Assembly: GCA_002413345.1 (NCBI GenBank)
Contig: DHWU01000045.1
Location: forward strand, 68,582-119,351
Reading direction: 5' to 3'
Origin: Propionibacteriaceae bacterium UBA5174
Lineage (GTDB): Bacteria > Actinomycetota > Actinomycetes > Propionibacteriales > Propionibacteriaceae
DNA length: 50,770 nucleotides
The notes beneath the pieces are model-generated. The model worked only from the letters and a program-made list of their open reading frames with translations. It was not told the DNA's origin and made no database searches. Shown here one piece after another: positions 1 through 7,430 of this stretch. The translations under genes were made by a program, and so were the position numbers. The stretch's first letter is position 1. Every line of letters starts with the position of its first letter.

Positions 1-995
1 CCGGCGCGGTGCACGTCCTCCATGTAGTAGTTGGTGGTGTTTGGCGCCACCTTGCAGATACACGGAGTGACTCGCGACAAATCGTCGATGTCGTCGGAGT
101 CGAAATCGACCCCAGCCTCGTGTGCCGCGGCCAAGAGATGTAGCACCGTATTGGTCGAGCCACCCATGGCGATATCGACCCGCATCGCATTCGCAAAGGC
201 CTCACGGGTAGCGATCGCCTTCGGCAGCACGGACGCATCGTCACCGTCGTAGTAACGCTTGGCTAGGTCAACCACCAGTTTTCCAGCGTTGAGGAACAAG
301 TCTTTGCGAGCTGCGGAGGTGGCGAGAGTGGAACCGTTTCCGGGCAATGCCAGACCGATCACTTCCAACAGACAGTTCATCGAATTCGCCGTAAACATGC
401 CCGAGCACGAGCCGCAGGTGGGACAGGCGCTGCGTTCAACGATGTCAAGTTGGGCATCGGTGATGTTCTCATCCACGGCCTTATACATGGCATCGATCAG
501 GTCGAGCCGAGTGGTGGCCACGCCCTCGAAAACGTGGGCCTTACCCGCTTCCATCGGACCACCAGAGACGAACACGGTGGGAATGTTCAGGCGCAGCGCA
601 GCCAGCAGCATGCCTGGAGTGATCTTGTCGCAGTTGGAGATACACACCAAAGCGTCGGCCTTGTGGGCGTTCACCATGAACTCCACCGAATCTGCGATCA
701 GTTCGCGACTGGGCAGCGAGTACAGCATGCCGTCGTGACCCATCGCGATGCCGTCATCGATAGCGATGGTGTTGAACTCTCGGCCAACCCCACCGGCCTC
801 GGCAATCGCGCCAGCAACCAGTTGCCCCATGTCTTTGAGGTGTACATGCCCGGGCACGAATTGGGTGAACGAGTTGGCAATGGCCACGATCGGTTTGCCG
901 AAGTCTGACTCGGTCATTCCGGTGGCGCGCCACAATGCCCGGGCGCCAGCCATATTGCGGCCATGGGTGGTGGTACGAGAACGCAGTGCAGGCAT
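1..995 (-). CDS. ilvD: Dihydroxy-acid dehydratase, N-terminal part (runs off the left edge)
   Basis: Catalyses dehydration of 2,3-dihydroxy-3-methyl acids to 2-oxo acids in isoleucine and valine synthesis; a cytoplasmic Fe-S enzyme. Translating the minus strand gives a protein beginning MPALRSRTTTHGRNMAGARA, with the family motifs CISNCDKITPGM and ACPTCGSCSGMFTANSMN (cluster cysteines) and MGGSTNTVLHLLAAAHEAG. About 331 residues are present; the family is usually 560-620, so the C-terminal part lies outside the window. The ATG is preceded by AGGAAAG at good spacing. The upstream neighbour on the same strand ends at 1125, with an inverted repeat between. Confidence 0.96.
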   Translation of the reverse strand, partial: MPALRSRTTTHGRNMAGARALWRATGMTESDFGKPIVAIANSFTQFVPGHVHLKDMGQLVAGAIAEAGGVGREFNTIAIDDGIAMGHDGMLYSLPSRELIADSVEFMVNAHKADALVCISNCDKITPGMLLAALRLNIPTVFVSGGPMEAGKAHVFEGVATTRLDLIDAMYKAVDENITDAQLDIVERSACPTCGSCSGMFTANSMNCLLEVIGLALPGNGSTLATSAARKDLFLNAGKLVVDLAKRYYDGDDASVLPKAIATREAFANAMRVDIAMGGSTNTVLHLLAAAHEAGVDFDSDDIDDLSRVTPCICKVAPNTTNYYMEDVHRA

Positions 996-1028
996 CGGTT
1001 CTTTCCTTGGCTTGATCAACCCGACAAG

Positions 1029-1081
1029 CCTACGCCAGCGCCCACGCCAGCGCAGAGTCGTCACCGCTTCGCTGGCGTAGG
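1029..1081 (-). terminator. Inverted repeat, probable terminator between two minus-strand units
   Basis: A perfect 12-bp inverted repeat (CCTACGCCAGCG at 1029-1040 and its complement at 1070-1081) encloses a 29-nt loop. A second, near-identical copy of the left arm (CCCACGCCAGCG) follows directly at 1041-1052, so two alternative pairings are possible. It lies between the end of the 327-aa gene and the ilvD start. There is no T-run. It could terminate the upstream unit or act as an ilvD leader element; the alternative pairing makes the second worth testing. Confidence 0.4.
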
Positions 1082-1124
1082 CGCCGCCATTCAGACCAAA
1101 GCTTTGCTTCAAAAGCGCAGCTAG

Positions 1125-2108
1125 CTATTCAAATATGACCTTGAATCCATCGGTGGCCAGCCCACCGTAAACGGTAGTGATACCAGTGCGGAAGTCGTAG
1201 GACCTGCCATCAGTGGTCTGCAAGCCGGTGCGAAGCAGCACCCGAGTAGGCGCAGCCATCAGGCCGGAGGGATCGAGGATCGTTGGCTCCAGCCGATCCA
1301 AGGCTTCCGCGCCGCCGATCAGTTCCCAGCGGATCGTCTCGGTCTTCACCTTGACGCCCGCGGGTTTGTGCACAAAGGGCGCCAGCTTCCTGCCGAAAGC
1401 TTCAAGGGAGCGCTGGCCGCGGCAGGCTTCCAACTTGGCCTTAGCCGCCTCCCGGAATCCCGCCACGCCAGCTGCACTGAGCCGAATGGAGGTGTTCAGC
1501 TTCAGTCCGGACTCGTTTTTCACCAGAAACTCGCCGCCATCAACCTGGAGATATTCGCTGTCTATCCGAACTTGATAGCTGCCTGGAAACACGACTATGG
1601 ACCGACTCGGCACTGGCACCCCGTTGACTATCAGTGCGAACCCCGGGTACGAAGCCTGCAAATCAACCTCTGCAGCAACCGTGCGCATCCGCCACTTGGA
1701 GCCTTCCTCAACTGTGACGAAAGCGGTGTTCACCAGCTCTCCACCCCGGCGATAGGTGACTGCCACCGTGCCTGTGCGGTCCGGATCACTGACCTCGATG
1801 TCGGTTAGTGGCATCCGCTGATTGGACGCGGCCAGCACCTCATCAGTGAGTAGCGAGGTGTCATCGGGGGGAGATTCGGCGAAGCTGAGTGCCCTTGCGG
1901 AGTTCCCTTGAGCCAGCGCTTGCAGATAACCGCGCACCACACCAGTCGCAGTATTTGTAACCTGGTCGATCAGACGGTAAACACCAGCCCCGATCACCAG
2001 CGCGAAAGCCAGCCCTAAGACGCCACCGATCTTCAGTTGCCGCGAGTGAGTCTTAACCCAAGAGGCCATCGTGGCCATGCGCCCTCCGGACCCGCCTTCG
2101 CTCATCAC
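1125..2108 (-). CDS. Membrane-anchored protein, tandem paralogue B
   Basis: Function not recognised. About 327 aa: a short basic N-terminus, one membrane segment near residues 27-47 (IGGVLGLAFALVIGAGVYRLI), then an extracytoplasmic region. The part after the membrane segment (RGYLQALAQGNSARALSF) resembles NTF2-like/DUF4878-type modules, and a later FPGSYQVRIDSEY stretch resembles surface beta modules such as those in TcaA/YvbJ-like proteins. It is clearly related to the upstream gene (shared LLTDEVLA/MLTDAVLA, NGV-V and FPGSY blocks). The GTG at 2108 overlaps the upstream stop; an ATG follows directly at 2105, so the start is uncertain by one codon. Probably translationally coupled. Confidence 0.7.
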   Translation of the reverse strand: MMSEGGSGGRMATMASWVKTHSRQLKIGGVLGLAFALVIGAGVYRLIDQVTNTATGVVRGYLQALAQGNSARALSFAESPPDDTSLLTDEVLAASNQRMPLTDIEVSDPDRTGTVAVTYRRGGELVNTAFVTVEEGSKWRMRTVAAEVDLQASYPGFALIVNGVPVPSRSIVVFPGSYQVRIDSEYLQVDGGEFLVKNESGLKLNTSIRLSAAGVAGFREAAKAKLEACRGQRSLEAFGRKLAPFVHKPAGVKVKTETIRWELIGGAEALDRLEPTILDPSGLMAAPTRVLLRTGLQTTDGRSYDFRTGITTVYGGLATDGFKVIFE

Positions 2109-3151
2109 AGGTTGAAGGTGATGTCGACACCAGTCGGTTTGAATCTTCCGGTCACCATGAAGATGTCACGCATCTCCGCTTTCTTGGCGCCATGAATGTC
2201 CTGGTAGGTGACCGTCACCATGACGTATCCGTTGGAGTGGGCCGTCATCTGGTAGACAGAACTGGACGGCGCCAGAGCCTTCACCATCTTGGTGTCCACT
2301 TTGGACCACTTTATTGTCGAAGACACGGCATCTGGATCGCCGGAGGCATGAAACCCACACCCAGCTGGGGCTAAGGATTGCTGACCTAAACAGCCAGACA
2401 ACTTCGACTGCACCGCCGCCGAGAACTGGGCAGCCCCTTCGTCGGTCAGCGACGATGGGGGAAAGCAGTTGGCCTGGTACCCCTTGTCGGGCAAGATGCA
2501 GGGGCCGGCTTGATCCACCTTGAACCGAGGGTCTGCCGAAGTAAGTAGATACGATCCAGGAAACAGCTCGACGTCGGCCGAATCCACCAAGACGCCATTC
2601 ACTCTCCAGGCGAAATCCGGGTAGTAGGACAATAACGACGTACTAGGCCAAGAAAACCCGGTTGTCACCACCCGCCAGATTGAACCAACCTTGCGGGCAT
2701 TGTAGGTGGTCGCCACCGGAGTTCCGCCCAGGTTATAGCGCGCACCCACTTCGACGTCAGTTACGGAATCGACAGGGATCTTTTCGTCCACTGAAATGTT
2801 GGTTATGGGTTCCCGGGCAAGGGAATCGGCCAGCACCGCATCGGTGAGCATCTTGGTGTTAGTTGGCGTGTAGGCCGCGTAGCTGAGCGCGGCGGCGGCC
2901 TCTCCTCTGGACACTGCCTCCAGGTATCCACGAACCGCTGCCTGTGGGTTAGCTGCCCGCGGGCCAGAAATGGCATTTGCTTGCGACCAAGACAGATCAG
3001 TGCCCAGCCATGTTCCACCCGCGGTCAGTGCCAATACCACCAGCGCAATTAGCAGATTTCGGTGGCGGCGAAGGAAACTCAGGCCCCTACCTAATACGGC
3101 AATCCCGGTGGAATCGCGCTCTTCGGCCACGGCTATCACTTTCATCGGCAT
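2105..3151 (-). CDS. Membrane-anchored protein, tandem paralogue A
   Basis: Function not recognised. 348 aa with one membrane segment near residues 34-52 (NLLIALVVLALTAGGTWLG) and a large exported region. It matches the downstream 327-aa protein in order and motifs: RGYLEAVSRGEAAAALSYA, MLTDAVLAD, a VNGVLVDSADVELFPGSYLL block and a C-terminal beta-rich part. It has an insertion with cysteines (PCILPDKGYQANCFPPSS and SGCLGQQSLAPAGCGF) that could form disulfides outside the cell. Two in-frame ATGs (3151, 3145) are possible starts. The pair looks like a gene duplication kept as an operon; a cell-envelope role is inferred only from topology. Confidence 0.7.
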   Translation of the reverse strand: MPMKVIAVAEERDSTGIAVLGRGLSFLRRHRNLLIALVVLALTAGGTWLGTDLSWSQANAISGPRAANPQAAVRGYLEAVSRGEAAAALSYAAYTPTNTKMLTDAVLADSLAREPITNISVDEKIPVDSVTDVEVGARYNLGGTPVATTYNARKVGSIWRVVTTGFSWPSTSLLSYYPDFAWRVNGVLVDSADVELFPGSYLLTSADPRFKVDQAGPCILPDKGYQANCFPPSSLTDEGAAQFSAAVQSKLSGCLGQQSLAPAGCGFHASGDPDAVSSTIKWSKVDTKMVKALAPSSSVYQMTAHSNGYVMVTVTYQDIHGAKKAEMRDIFMVTGRFKPTGVDITFNL

Positions 3152-3231
3152 CCCAGATATGCAGGATGCACTCTAGCCACCAGCCCAAAATTGGCGCTTT
3201 CCAGCTGCTTGAGCCAATCAGTTCGGTTTTG

Positions 3232-4050
3232 CTACAACTTCACTTGCCCAGTGATGACAACAACCACCCGTCCACTTATCCAAAGCTGGTCTCCTTCGTC
3301 GTGGACAAATACCTCACCGTGACGTCCGACCTGTGAACCCTGTGTCGCTACGTATTCGGGTGCAACCAGGTCACGCTCCCGTAGCCATTGGCTGGCAACG
3401 GCGTTGAGTGAGCCGGTGACCGGATCCTCAAAGCTTGCCCCGATGCCGCGCACTTCATAGGCATAAGGGCTGTCTTCGGATTCCAAGCCGATCAGCCCAA
3501 TGAAGTCATCGGCAGCCAGCTTGGCGCGGTTAACCTTCGCCTCGCGTACTGCGGCAGCGTCAGCCAACTGCACCATCTTCCAAGGAACACCGTTGTCACC
3601 CCAGGCATGGCCCACCCATTCGGTGGCTGGCACCCCGATCGCTCTGGCAATTCGGGTGACATCCTTCTTATCCAAGGGCTCACTGCGGAGTCGCGGTGGG
3701 GCCACAAACCCGATCCGTCCATCCTTGCCGCGCAGTTCCACCAACCCAACGCCACATTCCTGCACAATCCGTTCGCGGTGTGGCCGGCCACCGCCAACCA
3801 GCCACGCATGGGCAGTCCCCAGAGTCGGATGCCCGGCAAACGGCAATTCTTCATTCGGAGTGAAGATCCGGACACCGTAGTCGGCGCGCGGCTCGGTGGG
3901 CTTCACCAGGAACGTCGTTTCAGCCAAATTCGTCCACGCTGCGAATGCCTGCATTTGCTCAGCGGTGAGCGAATCCGCATCATGGACGACCGCTAGCGGA
4001 TTGCCGGTCAGGCCGCCGTCCCCGAATACGTCGAGTTGTGTAAAACGCAT
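3232..4050 (-). CDS. PhzF-family isomerase/epimerase
   Basis: A 272-aa member of the PhzF (phenazine biosynthesis-like) family, diaminopimelate-epimerase fold. Visible motifs: N-terminal MRFTQLDVFGDGGLTGNPLAVV, the catalytic Glu in NLAETTFLV (E44), FAGHPTLGTAHAWL near residues 71-83, and the C-terminal EDPVTGSLNA block that closes the active site. A longer open frame upstream exists, but conservation and the position just after the phosphofructokinase stop favour the ATG at 4050, one base after that stop (4052). The two genes are therefore very likely cotranscribed. The natural substrate of this branch of the family cannot be read from sequence. Confidence 0.88.
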   Translation of the reverse strand: MRFTQLDVFGDGGLTGNPLAVVHDADSLTAEQMQAFAAWTNLAETTFLVKPTEPRADYGVRIFTPNEELPFAGHPTLGTAHAWLVGGGRPHRERIVQECGVGLVELRGKDGRIGFVAPPRLRSEPLDKKDVTRIARAIGVPATEWVGHAWGDNGVPWKMVQLADAAAVREAKVNRAKLAADDFIGLIGLESEDSPYAYEVRGIGASFEDPVTGSLNAVASQWLRERDLVAPEYVATQGSQVGRHGEVFVHDEGDQLWISGRVVVVITGQVKL

Positions 4051-4051
4051 C

Positions 4052-5182
4052 TCAATCCCCCAACCCGGTGCCCAGCTTGCGCGCTGTTCGCACCCACTCA
4101 TGATCAGGTGGCACCAGCTTTAGCTGCCCGGCCACTTCTTCCAGCGGCACCAACTCGGTGTCGTCACCTCGGGCGGCCACCATCACCGAGAACTGCCCTC
4201 TGCTCACCGCATATGCCGCCGCAGTGCCCAATCGGGAACCAAGCAGTCGATCTGCCGCGCACGGAGTGCCACCACGCTGCACATACCCCAGGATCGACAC
4301 CCTCGATTCCAGGCCGGTGGCCGCTTCCAACTCGCGGGCAAGTTTGAAGGTGTGCTCGCGCTGGGAGTCGACCACATTGGCTAGGTGGGTCTTCGCCGCC
4401 CGGACCGATTCTGGGGTCTTGGCAGACCGGACGAGCAACTCAGCAGCTTCCAGATCAGCAGTGTCGGTCTTATTGCGAGCGCCTTCGGCCACTGCCACAA
4501 CCGAGAAGGTGTTGCCCCGCTTCATCCGGTGGCGAATCTTTTCGGCCACACTCTCAACTTCATAGGGGATCTCGGGCAACAAGATAATGTCGGCGCCACC
4601 GGCGATTCCGGTGCCCAGAGTCAGCCAGCCTGCTCGATGGCCCATGATTTCGGCGAGGATGATCCGGTGGTGGCTATGGGCGGTGGAGTGCAGCCGGTCA
4701 ACCGCCTCGGTGGCAATCTCCATCGCGGTGGCGAAGCCGAAAGTGGTATCGGTACGGGCGACATCATTGTCGATCGTCTTCGGCAAGGTGATCACGTTCA
4801 ACCCCGCCTCGACTAGGCGTAACGCGTTCTTTTGAGTGCCCCCGCCACCGAGCATGACCAAAGCGTCCAGACCTTCAGCTTCGACATTGGCCACCACCTG
4901 AGGACGGGCGTCGACGATCTCGCCGCCAATGTTCATCTTGTGCACTTTGTCGCGGCTGGTGCCCAAAATGGTGCCCCCGACGGTGAGGATGCCGGCCAGC
5001 GCCTTGGAATCAAGCTCGACGTGGCGGTTCTCCACTAATCCAAGGATGCCGTCACGAAAGCCGATCAGCTCCCAACCGTTTTGGATGGCGGCCTTGCCGA
5101 ATCCGCGGATTGCCGCATTCAAGCCTGGGCTGTCGCCACCCGCCGTGAGAATGCCGATGCGCTTCTTCTTCGCAGGGGTCAT
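4052..5182 (-). CDS. pfkA: 6-phosphofructokinase (mixed-type active site)
   Basis: Phosphorylates fructose 6-phosphate to the 1,6-bisphosphate in glycolysis. 376 aa. Visible motifs: TAGGDSPGLNAAIRG at the N-terminus, GGTILGTSR, the donor loop GGGGTQ (residues 112-117), PKTIDND (134-140; the first Asp is the catalytic base), MEIATEAVDRLHSTAHSHHR, and EIMGHRAGWLTL. The residue equivalent to E. coli Asp103 is Gly, followed by the Gly104 typical of ATP enzymes, and a Lys (PKTIDND) replaces the Gly124 of ATP enzymes. The phosphoryl donor is therefore uncertain (ATP or PPi). ATG 5182 is preceded by GAAGGAAAG; a TTG directly upstream is less likely. Confidence 0.93.
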   Translation of the reverse strand: MTPAKKKRIGILTAGGDSPGLNAAIRGFGKAAIQNGWELIGFRDGILGLVENRHVELDSKALAGILTVGGTILGTSRDKVHKMNIGGEIVDARPQVVANVEAEGLDALVMLGGGGTQKNALRLVEAGLNVITLPKTIDNDVARTDTTFGFATAMEIATEAVDRLHSTAHSHHRIILAEIMGHRAGWLTLGTGIAGGADIILLPEIPYEVESVAEKIRHRMKRGNTFSVVAVAEGARNKTDTADLEAAELLVRSAKTPESVRAAKTHLANVVDSQREHTFKLARELEAATGLESRVSILGYVQRGGTPCAADRLLGSRLGTAAAYAVSRGQFSVMVAARGDDTELVPLEEVAGQLKLVPPDHEWVRTARKLGTGLGD

Positions 5183-5277
5183 CAAGTCTTTCCTTCGGTC
5201 GCTGCGCTAAGGCTAGTGCCCCAAGCTGGCCAGATCAGCGAGAACGCCACACAGAATGAGGCGCTACCGTAAGCGCT

Positions 5278-5661
5278 GTGCCGCAACTACCTGACACCGC
5301 CGGTTCGCCTCGCGCCCGGATGCGTTTGATCGCCGTCCTGCTTCTGGCCCTGATCACGGCCTTCTGGGGGGTGTACGCGATCTACCTGCTGTTCCTGCCT
5401 GAAGGCAGTGCTGGCGCTACCTTCTTCGTCCTACTGGGTGCGGCCTATCTCCTCGGCGCTGGTCTCTACGCCTTGATCACCTGGGGCACGGCAAAGCGAA
5501 TGCGCGCCCTTCACATTGGGGCGATTGTGGTGACCGCTCTTGGTTCACTCCAGTTCTTCTCCGGTGTGAACGAGTGGACCAACTGGCTGGTTACCGTCGC
5601 AAATCTTGCCGCGCTGGTGCTGTTAGCGCTGACGATCCCCAGGCGCAAGCTCGAGAGCTGA
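5278..5661 (+). CDS. Small polytopic membrane protein, unknown function
   Basis: 127 aa, with four hydrophobic segments near residues 17-40, 45-66, 77-92 and 100-120, separated by short charged loops, and a basic tail (IPRRKLES). No recognised family motif. It is divergent from pfkA, with 95 bases between the starts, so the two may share a regulatory region. It starts at a GTG without a clear ribosome binding site. Its coding quality is supported by an uninterrupted frame with membrane-protein composition and by the Nudix gene following 37 bases later. Confidence 0.65.
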   Translation: MPQLPDTAGSPRARMRLIAVLLLALITAFWGVYAIYLLFLPEGSAGATFFVLLGAAYLLGAGLYALITWGTAKRMRALHIGAIVVTALGSLQFFSGVNEWTNWLVTVANLAALVLLALTIPRRKLES

Positions 5662-5698
5662 CCTAAAACCTCGCTCCAACATCCCCGAGGGAGCCACT

Positions 5699-6250
5699 AT
5701 GGGCCACACCACGCCAATCGGAGGCAGCTGCCTGACTGTCAGTGCTTTGGTGTTCACCGCCGAGCCAAATCCGCGGGCGCTCTTGCACCGGCACAAGCGC
5801 TATCCGATAACGCTGCAACCGGGTGGCCATGTGGAAGCTGGGGAACACCCCTGGGCTGCGGTGTTGCGCGAACTGCGTGAGGAAACTGGGATCGAACCCG
5901 ATCAATTGCAGGCGTTGACCTCGTTGGAGATCACCCCTGGTCCGGGACGATTCCCGGCCCCGGTGGCTCTGGATGTTCATCAAGTTGAGCCCGGTTGGTC
6001 ACACACCGACTTGATCTTTGCCTTCGTAATAAAGGGCTTGCCCCAATCAGCTCCGGCAGCAGGAGAGTCACTGGAGTTGAGCTGGTTCACGGCCGCTGAA
6101 GCTGCCGCTCACCCAGACGTACCGCAGCGAATCACTGAACTTATTGAACGGCTGGCGCCCTGCATCGCCACCTGGCCGCGGATCGCCGCCGCCACTGTCG
6201 AACTCGACCCCCGACCGCTCGGGGACGGTTCTTTTACCCGCAGCTCTTAA
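5699..6250 (+). CDS. Nudix hydrolase with repeat-encoded C-terminus
   Basis: 183 aa. A complete Nudix box spans residues 43-65 (G43-x5-E49-x7-R57-E58-L59-x-E61-E62-x-G64-I65), which binds Mg2+ for hydrolysis of a nucleoside diphosphate linked to another group. The substrate is not evident. Preceding motifs (LLHRHKRYPITLQPGGH) and a downstream LELSWF segment fit the family. The last nine residues (GDGSFTRSS) and the stop codon lie inside a REP-like repeat, and the preceding nine come from a sequence also found at 7308-7333. The natural C-terminus has therefore probably been replaced by the neighbouring mobile element. ATG 5699 follows GAGGGAGCCACT. Confidence 0.9.
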   Translation: MGHTTPIGGSCLTVSALVFTAEPNPRALLHRHKRYPITLQPGGHVEAGEHPWAAVLRELREETGIEPDQLQALTSLEITPGPGRFPAPVALDVHQVEPGWSHTDLIFAFVIKGLPQSAPAAGESLELSWFTAAEAAAHPDVPQRITELIERLAPCIATWPRIAAATVELDPRPLGDGSFTRSS

Positions 6251-6260
6251 AGGGGACGGA
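6195..6260 (+). repeat. REP-like repeat, left copy beside the RAYT gene
   Basis: Bases 6221-6260 are identical to 7385-7424 (40 bp, beginning GGGGACGGTT and ending AGGGGACGGA). The preceding 26 bp (6195-6220) are identical to 7308-7333. Together the two copies bracket the transposase gene. The element has the same core (GGGGACGGTTC...TTTT...AAAGG) as the repeats at 7245-7283 and 40037-40109. The end of the Nudix reading frame lies within it. Confidence 0.85.
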
Positions 6261-6312
6261 CCTCCCGTGCCGGTTTCCCGCCCACTGTCACTACCCACGT
6301 TCACCTGGGACG

Positions 6313-7098
6313 CTAGGGGCGCGCGTCCGCCTGCGGCCCGGCAAGATGCAACCATCTGACCCCGGACTCACTCATTTGGGTGATACGTCCGATCTGGCGA
6401 TACGACACTCCACGAGTGCGGAGTTCCCGCACCACTTCACAACGCCGGAGAGGGTCGAGTGCGTTGAAGTCGCTGAGTTGGGGCAATCTTGCTGCCCGCA
6501 GCAGCATCTGAACCGCGGCTTCGTCGGTGAATCGTCGCGGGCGTCCGAGGGGGACTGCGGGGTCGGTGGTCGACCGCGACCCGCGCTCCGAAGCGAGCTC
6601 GATCAGGGTCTGTTCTGACAGCAGCTCACCCAGTCGGACTTCGTCTAGCGCTGGCGCACGCCCGCCAAGGAAGCGTCGGCTGCTCCACGCGTAGGCGTCG
6701 GAATGCTCGGCCAGACCCGCCTCAACCGGGTTGTTCCAGACGTAACGCAAGAGAGTCACCAGGTACTCATCGTTCTCAACCGGGACGCTCTTGAACCGAT
6801 CCTGGAACAAGTGCCCAACCCGCCCGTATTTGCGATTGAACCACCCGGCGTAGCGGATGCCGAGTCGCTTTATCACCGTCCCGATGGGTTCGGTAGTGGT
6901 TTGAATCACTAAGTGGACATGGTTGGGCATCAGGCAATAGGCAAGTATGAGGCACCCGGAGGCCTCTCTGACTACGGCAAGTAGCTCGATGAACCGTTCA
7001 AGGTCGGCGTCCTCAAGGAACAGCGCGTCGCGGTTAACACCGCGAAGCATGACATGGTAAATCGCCGATTCACTGAGTTGGCGCGCTTGCCTCGGCAT
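6313..7098 (-). CDS. REP-associated tyrosine transposase (RAYT, IS200-like Y1 fold)
   Basis: 261 aa. The N-terminal domain has the Y1/HUH pattern MPRQARQLSESAIYHVMLRG, CLMPNHVHLVIQ (metal-binding His60-x-His62) and a helix with candidate nucleophile tyrosines (Y83, Y91) followed by GHLFQDRFKS. The C-terminus has a helix-turn-helix-like segment (RGVSYRQIGRITQMSESGV). These features match RAYTs, single-strand endonucleases thought to spread REP sequences, and REP-like repeats lie on both sides. The longer open frame upstream is discarded because conservation begins at ATG 7098, which has a strong GAAGGAG site. No frameshift is visible, so it appears intact. Confidence 0.92.
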   Translation of the reverse strand: MPRQARQLSESAIYHVMLRGVNRDALFLEDADLERFIELLAVVREASGCLILAYCLMPNHVHLVIQTTTEPIGTVIKRLGIRYAGWFNRKYGRVGHLFQDRFKSVPVENDEYLVTLLRYVWNNPVEAGLAEHSDAYAWSSRRFLGGRAPALDEVRLGELLSEQTLIELASERGSRSTTDPAVPLGRPRRFTDEAAVQMLLRAARLPQLSDFNALDPLRRCEVVRELRTRGVSYRQIGRITQMSESGVRWLHLAGPQADARP

Positions 7099-7244
7099 GT
7101 AGCTCCTTCGGCCCGGGGTCTGCCGAGTGAGCCTAGGTCGCGCTTCGACCAAACGGCAGAAGGATGCTGCAGGTTGTGGACAACTAACGCTCTCCATTGA
7201 GTGGATGTGGAAAGCAAACCTTGGATGACCCCCGGCCCTCGGGA

Positions 7245-7283
7245 ACCGTCCCCTTTAACGGCAGCGCAAAAGGAACCGTCCCC
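7245..7283 (-). repeat. REP-like repeat, inverted copy
   Basis: Read on the minus strand this begins GGGGACGGTTCCTTTT and ends AAAGGGGACGG, the same architecture as the copies at 6221-6260 and 7385-7424 but with a different central segment. It is in opposite orientation to the copy at 7385, giving the paired inverted arrangement typical of RAYT-associated repeats. Confidence 0.75.
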
Positions 7284-7384
7284 GTTAGAGCCGTCTAGAT
7301 TCACCCGCTGTCGAACTCGACCCCCGACCGCTCGACGCCCGACCGCTCGGGCCCCGACCGCTCCGGCTGCTCGGGGGGCTGCTC

Positions 7385-7424
7385 GGGGACGGTTCTTTTA
7401 CCCGCAGCTCTTAAAGGGGACGGA
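7385..7424 (+). repeat. REP-like repeat, right copy
   Basis: A 40-bp perfect copy of 6221-6260. In the left copy the 26-bp segment joins the repeat directly; here a 51-bp insertion (7334-7384) made of GACCGCTCG-like and GGCTGCTCGGGG-like units separates them. This suggests local slippage or expansion after duplication. Confidence 0.85.
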
Positions 7425-7430
7425 GCTGCG

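Larger units (their letters stand above)
7099..7430. other. Intergenic region of clustered REP-like repeats
   Basis: No gene is seen in this roughly 330-base stretch. It contains the transposase leader, an inverted REP-like copy at 7245-7283, the 26-bp segment at 7308-7333 that matches 6195-6220, a short local expansion of CCGACCGCTC units at 7324-7366, and a direct REP-like copy at 7385-7424 ending seven bases before the next gene's stop codon. Confidence 0.75.
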
